In this document: piece by piece, positions 62,191-64,000 of the stretch | How positions within the stretch are numbered: the first letter of the stretch is position 1 | Layout of the letters: every line of letters starts with the position of its first letter | NCBI GenBank assembly: GCA_963576565.1 | Contig: OY755047.1 | Location: forward strand, 33,338,851 to 33,402,850 | From: Aspidapion aeneum | Taxonomy: Eukaryota; Arthropoda; Insecta; Coleoptera; Brentidae | Length of the DNA: 64,000 nucleotides | Reading direction: 5' to 3' | Position numbers and translations under genes: made by a program | Notes under the pieces: generated by a model | Told to the model about the DNA's origin: nothing | What the model saw: the letters and a program-made list of their open reading frames with translations, nothing else | Databases searched by the model: none

Positions 62191-62777
62191 GGTGTAACAA
62201 AAAAGTTTCAAAATCATCTGAAACGCAAAGATATATAAAAAATGTTGAAATCGGAGCAACTTTTTTTTTCTTTAAAAAATTAGGATCACCATAGCTCACA
62301 CTACTATAGTATAGTATATGTGTGAGCTAAAATGCCTATATGCTGTGATTGAAAAGTGGCAAACAAGTAAAACCTAACATTTAATTCCAAAAGCAACAAA
62401 AAAATGCACTGGTCGAAAATTCCCAAGTAGTGGGGAGGGTTAGTTTATACTCCATTGAGATAACTTTTTGATAGTTATCAGCTGTTTACCATAATATAAC
62501 AAATAGCATAAGCCAACGAAAAAAAGTTGTCTCAAAAATAATGATATGAACAGTATGTTGGCTTTTGGTGTAACCTTTTTTAGCATCATACCTTGCTCAC
62601 GTTCCAGATCTGAAATCCTCTGATATTCATAATAAATCAAATTCGGCAAATAAGCAGCAATATACAGTCGAAAGTCAGGCTCTTCTGTGCATGGATTTTC
62701 TGCCATATTTAAAGAAGTTAGATGGAGAAACTTTCGAAAATATAAGATGGTTGTTTTATCGACGACATTGTTTTTGC
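33336..62777 (-). CDS. DRC3: Dynein regulatory complex subunit 3 (DRC3/LRRC48), 3' eight exons
   Basis: DRC3 is a leucine-rich-repeat and coiled-coil subunit of the nexin-dynein regulatory complex, which links outer doublet microtubules of motile cilia and sperm tails. Eight exons join to 405 complete codons, with all phases compatible. The first visible exon gives the last LRR and cap (FLHLTSLNMAENP, FRLYIAAYLPNLIYYEY). A charged coiled coil follows (KLERTEEEEKEK; FVENLHDGQLFDEMF; YEEYRNQFVEYSRQIF). The C terminus has RDSINNAIAATHDIHMQ and KTEIERNRYKLLEINHF, which I recognise as DRC3 hallmarks. About 120 N-terminal residues (earlier LRRs) are missing and must lie beyond the window. Introns are 14361, 384, 2612, 3085, 5484, 786 and 1510 bp and are full of transposons; none interrupts an exon. 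No stop or frameshift is present, so the gene looks functional. Confidence 0.88.
33551..33830 (+). repeat. Dispersed direct repeat, diverged copy 3 (see 4046-4390)
   Basis: TCGTGGCTAATCGG, TGTTTCTCTCGTATTTTTTT, AGCTTGATAG and GACAGTACTGTTT follow in the same order as in copies 1 and 2. It lies in the last DRC3 intron. Confidence 0.75.
33960..34760 (-). pseudogene. RTE-like non-LTR element, RT to 3' end, decayed
   Basis: Minus-strand pieces in order: FIDFKKALDMIKHSKIIF (motif A region, near 34680), GVRQ..TISP (near 34490), RRYADDIALI (YADD, near 34430). A tail follows with KRGRERPQIR, like the RRGRPxxRW motif of this clade, at about 34030-34060. Many stops and indels. Located in the last DRC3 intron. 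Confidence 0.75.
35026..35139 (-). CDS. DRC3: DRC3 exon g
   Basis: Acceptor TTTTTTAG; 38 codons in phase 0, EVSAQLKDILIDRDSINNAI to IDKREDIL; donor TCTG/GTAAGT. Strongest family match of the gene. Confidence 0.9.
35926..36102 (-). CDS. DRC3: DRC3 exon f
   Basis: Acceptor ATATTTTAG; 59 codons in phase 0, MEDVNTLFEQTLNDMINTF to FMTALNLNPDEE; donor AGAG/GTAAAA. The first methionine is internal. Confidence 0.87.
36142..36243 (+). mobile_element. Probable mariner terminal repeat and leader
   Basis: TACGAGGGCCGTCCCTTTTA resembles the mariner end at 11831. The transposase reading frame begins only at about 37800, after a SINE and a LINE relic; I infer that these were inserted into the leader of one mariner copy. 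Confidence 0.45.
36244..36470 (+). mobile_element. SINE-like element with Pol III boxes
   Basis: A head with a tRNA-like layout (CTCGGTGCGTTCGCGC as possible A box, GGTTCGATCCCCGTCGG as B box at about 36326-36343) is followed by a body of about 110 bp. The body contains the self-complementary GACCGG..ACCCGGTC around 36394-36420. The tail runs into GATA repeats at 36477-36495. Confidence 0.6.
36480..37796 (-). pseudogene. Non-LTR retrotransposon, RT to 3' end (CR1-like), decayed
   Basis: Minus-strand reading gives FLCGRRMAVKFKDVLSDF and GTPQGSALAPLILLLFINDL (RT motif B/C region, 37545-37700). Then LTEWYKKHNIMINSSKTV and CLGIIIDCQLSWSQHI (37220-37460) mark the end of the RT/thumb. A C-terminal tail lies at 36700-37100. 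The 3' end is an A-rich stretch closing in ATCT repeats at 36478-36497, tail-to-tail with the SINE. The catalytic xADD motif falls in a damaged gap near 37520. Confidence 0.8.
37797..38830 (+). pseudogene. mariner transposase, nearly full length but frameshifted
   Basis: Starts near ATGGATTTAAACCG (37809). The best frame (37822-38205) reads RAIIFYNF, LSQQECLIEL, then VTCRELEASLGISKTSI, the helix-turn-helix DNA-binding part, and ARVNWCRKTL. After 38210 come a WVxSYEP-like block with the first catalytic region, HPPYS.. and NDFYTFPKIKNGLRGQRF (38600-38700). NKWNYSFDN ends it. Several shifts and stops make it inactive. It is the closest relative here of the copy at 11831-12600. Confidence 0.85.
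38831..39417. other. No gene recognised
   Basis: AT-rich intronic DNA of DRC3. The expected second mariner end could not be identified. Confidence 0.4.
39418..40010. repeat. Large foldback with three copies of one module
   Basis: A module with AGGTACAAATGACAA-type start, a GATTC(T)GATTTT..AATCGCTCCT core and an end in TACAGAGTGGTTTAGTAGGCT occurs at 39418-39565. A shorter copy in the same direction is at 39595-39700, and an inverted copy is at 39848-40010. The end motif appears there as CCACTAAACCACCCTGTAT. No coding capacity. Confidence 0.75.
40110..40420 (+). pseudogene. 3' end of an RTE-like non-LTR element
   Basis: The plus strand reads DAIRRSMRISKIDHIRN, then LIKRQLIWYSHERR, close to the RQLxWYGHVxR signature that closes many RTE-type ORFs, with a stop inside. 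Nothing of the RT core remains. Confidence 0.6.
40421..41586. other. DRC3 intron without recognised gene
   Basis: Contains two repeat-end motifs (CCACCCTGTATTTAA near 40594 and CACCCTGTATATTTA near 40683). An 88-residue plus-strand frame (40987-41253) has no recognisable domain. Confidence 0.4.
41587..41715 (-). CDS. DRC3: DRC3 exon e
   Basis: Acceptor TTTTTGTAG; 43 codons in phase 0, LEHDAITEEVYKEKVEEF to NLMRLEMRLYDQ; donor TCAG/GTCAGG. The MRLEMRLYDQ end matches the conserved coiled-coil pattern of the family. Confidence 0.87.
41880..42025 (-). repeat. Dispersed repeat, copy 2 (see 5369-5570)
   Basis: Reverse complement of the block with AACAGCGGTTGACAAGCAC and GTCAATGGTTAAAAAG. The tRNA-like B box of copy 1 is absent here. 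Confidence 0.75.
42205..42605. mobile_element. MITE with long TIRs and a 10-bp target-site duplication (MULE-like)
   Basis: A 401-bp element. The left end AGAGACCCTGTATGTATGAC and a further block GAGACGCGACAAAC are matched in reverse at the right end (TATGTCATACATACAGGGTC). The flanks are identical: AGGTTTGGTT at 42195-42204 and 42606-42615. Long terminal repeats with a 9-10-bp duplication suggest a Mutator-like transposase acting in trans. Confidence 0.85.
42616..43959. other. DRC3 intron; no supported gene
   Basis: Contains small open frames: 60 residues on the minus strand at 43157-43339, with CVACKHDF; and 100 on the plus strand at 43318-43620. They share no homology I can name and are not bounded by convincing splice sites. 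Confidence 0.35.
43960..44560 (-). pseudogene. 3' end of a CR1-like non-LTR element with a CCTAAA tail
   Basis: A 144-residue minus-strand frame (44093-44527) carries the C-terminal pattern of these elements: IHPYSTRNGGNLVPSYHRLQ, GIQFFNPLPTEIKTL, VRVKKFLIKSAFCYFEEYL. Downstream the element ends in four CCTAAA hexamers (plus strand TTTAGG at about 43961-43984). It resembles the tail of the 36480-37796 element in sequence but has a different microsatellite end. Confidence 0.8.
44801..44935 (-). CDS. DRC3: DRC3 exon d
   Basis: Acceptor TTATATAG; 45 codons in phase 0, NEVDLFIKSTDTAKNENQ to MFAAIKDIQLQ; donor TCAG/GTAATT. Confidence 0.87.
45060..45240. mobile_element. Short MITE-like palindromic element
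   Basis: GTACCACGTGATCAATATTA and its inverted partner TAATATTGATCACGTCCAGT surround about 35 bp. The similarity continues outward (ATCCGTATGCCTCCGTCATA against TATGATACGCATCCG), so the arms total about 70 bp. Confidence 0.7.
45430..46285. repeat. Composite tandem-plus-foldback repeat, copy 2 (see 14722-15753)
   Basis: Shared blocks in the same order: ATAGATCATCAAAATTCTAC, CTCCCCTATACAT, ATTCCGCATACTTCACTACT, AACTTGGCTATTAC, TTGAAATTTGTATTGGAGAA. The left foldback arm is partly deleted here. Confidence 0.8.
46286..47109. other. DRC3 intron; no supported gene
   Basis: AT-rich DNA without recognisable coding or repeat structure. Confidence 0.4.
47110..47500 (-). repeat. Interspersed repeat, copy 3 (longest; see 23920-24190)
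   Basis: Reverse orientation. It includes a part absent from the other two copies (CAGTTCAGCCGTTTAGGAGC near 47402) and ends in ATATACACACACAAAATA. This suggests that the TG/TA microsatellite at 23.7 kb began as the end of such a repeat. Confidence 0.75.
47548..47669 (-). CDS. DRC3: DRC3 exon c
   Basis: Acceptor GAAATTTTAG; starts with two bases that complete a glycine codon with exon b, then KTLLEIGEDVTELYEEY through QIGHKHYETRQ; donor ACAG/GTATTG, phase 0. Predicted coiled coil. Confidence 0.88.
48054..48230 (-). CDS. DRC3: DRC3 exon b, with a GC splice donor
   Basis: Acceptor TTAAATTTAG; reads LNIYHDHLRKLERTEEEE to FDEMFKLDPE plus one base. The only donor that keeps the frame is GAAG/GCAAGT, a GC-AG intron with an otherwise perfect consensus. 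Reading through it would meet a stop two codons later. Confidence 0.88.
48231..48977. other. Start of the 14.4-kb DRC3 intron; no gene seen
   Basis: AT-rich. A 64-residue plus-strand frame at 48317-48511 has no recognisable feature. Confidence 0.4.
48978..49487 (-). pseudogene. Non-LTR element, end of RNase H domain and 3' UTR
   Basis: Minus-strand frames give EYVTGYSNSLRDGLLRKIRR and VGVLTGYCILHGHLVKMRV. After a shift, EEDETSAHFISSCEAY follows, the cysteine-rich end of the RNase H of I/Jockey/R1-type elements, in which CxxC-ETxxHxxxxC is usual. The 3' UTR ends in TAC triplets at about 48980. The 5' side is cut off by the decamer array. Confidence 0.7.
49488..49865. repeat. Decamer array 1: 10-bp units GGACCCAACA / GTACTCGACA and variants
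   Basis: About 37 head-to-tail 10-bp units. Two main classes alternate irregularly: GGACCC(A/G)ACA and GTACTC(A/G)ACA, with GTACACGACA and GTACCCAACA as minor types. The units contain no stop codon in any frame of either strand, which creates overlapping open frames of 64-168 codons with cyclic 10-residue peptides. I regard those as non-coding. The array sits at the broken edge of a non-LTR relic. Confidence 0.95.
49866..50289. other. DRC3 intron; no supported gene
   Basis: AT-rich DNA right of the decamer array. Confidence 0.4.
50290..50370 (+). tRNA. tRNA-like fragment
   Basis: AGTGTTTGACTCAAGATCCG then CAGGTCATGGGTTCGAGGCC resembles the anticodon and T arms of a tRNA, followed by a T-run. 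The 5' half (D arm and acceptor) does not fold well, so this is a pseudogene or a SINE remnant. Similar to the minus-strand sequence at 59160-59240. Confidence 0.35.
50371..52229. other. DRC3 intron; no supported gene
   Basis: Mostly AT-rich. The part 51520-51900 is richer in CpG, with several TTACGTAA-type words (near 51689, 51771, 51873) that could be internal repeats of a decayed element. No open frame is worth calling. Confidence 0.35.
52230..52660. mobile_element. Possible hAT-like MITE
   Basis: The left end CTGTGTTGCCATTTGAGTAC and the right end (reverse complement CAGTGTTGCCGCATC) are similar over about 12 bases. Both are followed inward by several GTACNAAATT-type words. CAGNGTTGCC is a common hAT terminus. 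No clear 8-bp duplication. Confidence 0.45.
52766..53075. repeat. Left arm of a large inverted repeat (partner 56940-57190)
   Basis: Contains GAGGCCC, TATTATAAACCTTAAACTTT, an AACCTAAC-rich stretch, then GGACTGTACACAGAGAACAG and TACGTCACAAAAT. All appear in reverse orientation and mirrored order in the right arm. The arms are about 3.9 kb apart and enclose a THAP-domain pseudogene. Confidence 0.8.
53076..55190. other. Interior of the inverted pair; no supported gene
   Basis: AT-rich with short frames only. GGGGTGATCAGCTGCCCATA near 53377 is a partial copy of the left end of the MITE at 55677-55818. Confidence 0.4.
55677..55818. mobile_element. Short MITE inside the THAP pseudogene intron
   Basis: CATAGACAAGGGGTGATCAG at the left is matched in reverse by CTGATCACGCCTTGTTCATAG at the right; the element is about 142 bp. 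A partial relative lies at 53377. Confidence 0.75.
55902..56340. mobile_element. Second MITE inside the THAP pseudogene intron
   Basis: The left end CATAGTCTTGGCCATAGGTG, continuing GTTACACTTTTGTGAC, is matched in reverse by GTCACAAAAGTGTAAC and TGCCTATGGCAAGGACTATA at the right. About 440 bp with no open frame. Confidence 0.75.
56940..57190. repeat. Right arm of a large inverted repeat (partner 52766-53075)
   Basis: Mirror of the left arm. The AGGTTAGGTTAAGTTAGGTT stretch (57057-57080) is insect-telomere-like in sequence (TTAGG), but it is interspersed and degenerate. Confidence 0.8.
57330..58211. mobile_element. Non-autonomous hAT-like element, 882 bp
   Basis: The terminal inverted repeats CAGCGTTGCCAGGTC and GACCTGGCAACGCTG are perfect over 15 bases. 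They are flanked by TTCACAGA (57322-57329) and TTCACAAA (58212-58219), an 8-bp duplication with one mismatch. CAGNG ends plus an 8-bp target fit the hAT superfamily. The interior has no transposase frame; CAGTAGATCTACTG-like words occur near the right end. Confidence 0.85.
58331..58630 (+). repeat. Near-identical 150-bp tandem duplication
   Basis: Two copies (58331-58480 and 58481-58630) differ at very few positions. Each holds several GGACGTCC palindromes, which continue in the unique sequence to 58720. Because 150 is a multiple of three, a 130-residue open frame (58301-58693) repeats its peptide; I see no reason to think it is translated. Confidence 0.9.
58740..59159. other. DRC3 intron; no supported gene
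   Basis: AT-rich DNA. Confidence 0.4.
59160..59240 (-). tRNA. tRNA-Phe-like sequence (SINE head or pseudogene)
   Basis: The minus strand reads GCTCGACTGAAGATCCAAAG then GTCATGAGTTCGATTCTCAC. The anticodon loop CTGAAGA (GAA, Phe) and the T arm are good. The D arm is loose and the acceptor stem does not pair. A T-run follows. Confidence 0.45.
59537..59995. repeat. Decamer array 2: same 10-bp units as 49488-49865
   Basis: About 45 units of the same GGACCCAACA, GTACTCGACA and GTACACGACA types, in the same strand orientation as array 1 and 10 kb from it. It has longer runs of pure GGACCCAACA (59677-59730). Overlapping stop-free frames of 107-147 codons are a by-product. The right edge abuts a non-LTR RT relic. 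Confidence 0.95.
60000..60260 (-). pseudogene. Non-LTR element, RT thumb fragment
   Basis: The minus strand reads VKYLGMVLDSKLSWKPHI then FWQVRRMVGRKWVLSARI and IYTAII, the conserved KYLGVxLDxKLxW to WIYTxV region after the RT core. It then loses frame at the array. Confidence 0.75.
60261..60749. other. DRC3 intron; no supported gene
   Basis: AT-rich DNA. Confidence 0.4.
60750..60900. repeat. Degenerate short-word array
   Basis: Repeated words such as AATACAGCGCATAAACAAA and AACCGTGCAATAAAA, period about 30 bp with internal half-units. Confidence 0.6.
60956..61204. repeat. Tandem duplication, unit about 127 bp, two copies
   Basis: GTACCTTACAGATGCATG through CCGCTTACGTAA and an A-rich AAAGAAAGACC end occurs twice with a few differences. 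A third, diverged copy lies in reverse at 8730-8820. Confidence 0.9.
61205..61597. other. DRC3 intron; no supported gene
   Basis: AT-rich DNA. Confidence 0.4.
61598..62335. repeat. Hairpin-ended repeat family, copy 2 (see 16258-17020)
   Basis: Same start (AATACTCTGCCAATATATGG) and the same order of 125-bp units, CAGA microsatellite (62150-62190) and terminal AGCTCACAC..GTGTGAGCT hairpin. Confidence 0.8.
62592..62777 (-). CDS. DRC3: DRC3 exon a (most 5' visible): last LRR and LRR cap
   Basis: Acceptor TTTTTTACAG before 62777; donor GAGCAAG/GTATGA after 62592. Enters with two bases of a split codon, then KNNVVDKTTILYFRKF; leaves after ISDLEREQ plus one base. The ATG inside (MAENPC) is not a start, because the frame and the LRR pattern continue upstream of it. 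Confidence 0.88.
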
Positions 62778-62819
62778 CTGTAAAAAAGTAAAAATAAGCC
62801 CAGAAAGCTGGCTGTTTTG

Positions 62820-63740
62820 ATAAAGGGAAAAGATGGGCTAAATGGGGTACGGGCGTAAAACGGGGTACCGCAGTTTTAGGTTAACTGCGTAAGAATAAAA
62901 CCTCTTAATATCAGATGTTTTATCCCCATGACTAGTTCAACTATCTGCAGTATGATTGATGTCGGTCAGCTGAGCTTAAGTTGGATTTAGCTCAGATGTT
63001 GTGCGCTGTTTATTTTAAAAATAGCTTGCGTATTTTGTGACGGTAAATTTACATTTTTACAGACTTTTCAAAATTTTGTTTACTTTGAACAATTAGTGGG
63101 TTTATGTATTATTCATAATTAAACGCTTTGCCCATAAAATTAGCCTTTTACTGTGTATGATTTTTGTTTGAATTTAACTGGGGGTTTGGGAAAAACGGGG
63201 TTTTTTCATAGAGGCAAAATGGGGTACTTTGTTATACGTAGTAACCTATACTCCATTTGCCCCAATTTTTTTTTTTTGATACCATCACTGAAAGTTGTAT
63301 TTTGTATTCTATGTTGTCTTTGCAAAAAATGGGCGCATAATTCGACAGCGATGACTAGGGCGCTCTAATTCTTTATAAGTTCTGTAAATATGTACATAAT
63401 TTAATTATTATAAATGTTTTTTTCATTACAACTTTTTATATTTTAAATAAGTATTTTAATCTTCGTTAGTATTTTAATAAATAAAACTTGTCTTACAAAA
63501 ACATTGATTCTAAATTACACAACCCCGCCTGTTTTCCTACATCTTGGTACCCTATTTTATCCCATATGCGGGGCAAAATGGAGCAAAGTCAACTATTTCA
63601 AAAATAAAAATAAAAGTATGATGACATAAAGATAATATATCTAGCCAACTTATTTTCAAATGTCGAACGCAATGGTGATTTAATAGAAGAAATAATCCTA
63701 TAAAATTTGGTACCCCATATTGCCCCCCTTCCCCCTACTT
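62820..63740. repeat. Possible element rich in GGGGTAC-type words
   Basis: AAATGGGGTACGGGCGTAAA near 62838, AAAATGGGGTACTTTG near 63216, GGGGCAAAATGGAGC near 63569 and TACCCCATATTGCCCCCC near 63710 are variants of one word in both orientations. It lies upstream of the first visible DRC3 exon, in the next intron. No open frame. Confidence 0.4.
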
Positions 63741-64000
63741 TTTCTGTAATTGGAAGAGCTAACTACACTGAAAAAAAATGTTTTTTACCGCATTCAGTGT
63801 CACGATTCACAAAAGCATTCTTTACAGAGCCATTATTAGGAGCACCTGCTCTGGTATAGATAGATATCTAATCTATCTGTTAATAATATCAATATAGCCA
63901 TTCCGTCTCCTCGATTTCAAAGCCGCTTCCCACACAAAAAACCAACCTTATGCACAGCCCCTTAAATTTACAAGCCTGATCCTTCTTTAAATTGAAACAC

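Noticed and set aside
62440..62706. Stand-alone 88-residue ORF starting MAENPC
   Set aside because: The start is internal to a DRC3 exon, and the last 30 residues are intron read-through past the GTATGA donor.

Overview
The window is nuclear DNA of an insect, clearly AT-rich and crowded with decayed transposable elements. The evidence for an insect is the mix of element families: BEL/Pao, Jockey, RTE, CR1-like, Penelope and mariner, plus MULE-, hAT- and piggyBac-like short elements. Interspersed AACCT motifs and many CACCCTGTATA-type repeat ends point the same way. I cannot name the order; a beetle or hemipteran would fit. There is no sign of bacterial, viral or organellar sequence.

The only host gene I can assemble is on the minus strand and spans 33336-62777. 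Its eight exons (62777-62592, 48230-48054, 47669-47548, 44935-44801, 41715-41587, 36102-35926, 35139-35026, 33515-33336) join with perfectly compatible phases. They encode about 405 residues: the last leucine-rich repeat and cap, then a long acidic coiled coil. I identify it as the dynein regulatory complex subunit DRC3 (LRRC48), a ciliary/flagellar nexin-link protein. The 5' exons lie beyond position 64000. One intron (48053-47670) starts with GC instead of GT. The first visible intron is 14.4 kb and holds a small menagerie: two arrays of the same 10-bp repeat unit, a broken THAP-domain gene between inverted repeat arms, a hAT-like element with target-site duplication, and non-LTR relics.

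Region by region. 1-2.9 kb: decayed BEL/Pao gag-pol on the minus strand. 4-7.2 kb: direct repeats, a foldback MITE and a broken non-LTR element. 7.3-17 kb: MITEs, a mariner relic split by a TTAA-type MITE, and two larger repeat families that recur at 45 and 61 kb. 17.55-21.97 kb: a full-length Jockey-clade retrotransposon with poly-A and an 11-bp target-site duplication, disabled only by one nonsense codon and one frameshift. 22-30 kb: satellite-like units, a long TA tract, a tRNA-like gene and a non-LTR tail. 30.6-32 kb: a Penelope-like element with RT and GIY-YIG parts. 33-48 kb: the 3' half of DRC3 with introns filled by RTE, CR1-like, SINE, mariner and MULE-like insertions. 48-64 kb: the big DRC3 intron and its most 5' visible exon.

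Two isolated stretches (8328-8391 and 32128-32223, plus strand) look like exons of unknown genes. None of the elements appears to form a cellular pathway with DRC3; they are intronic or intergenic passengers. All calls come from reading the sequence; no database search was run.
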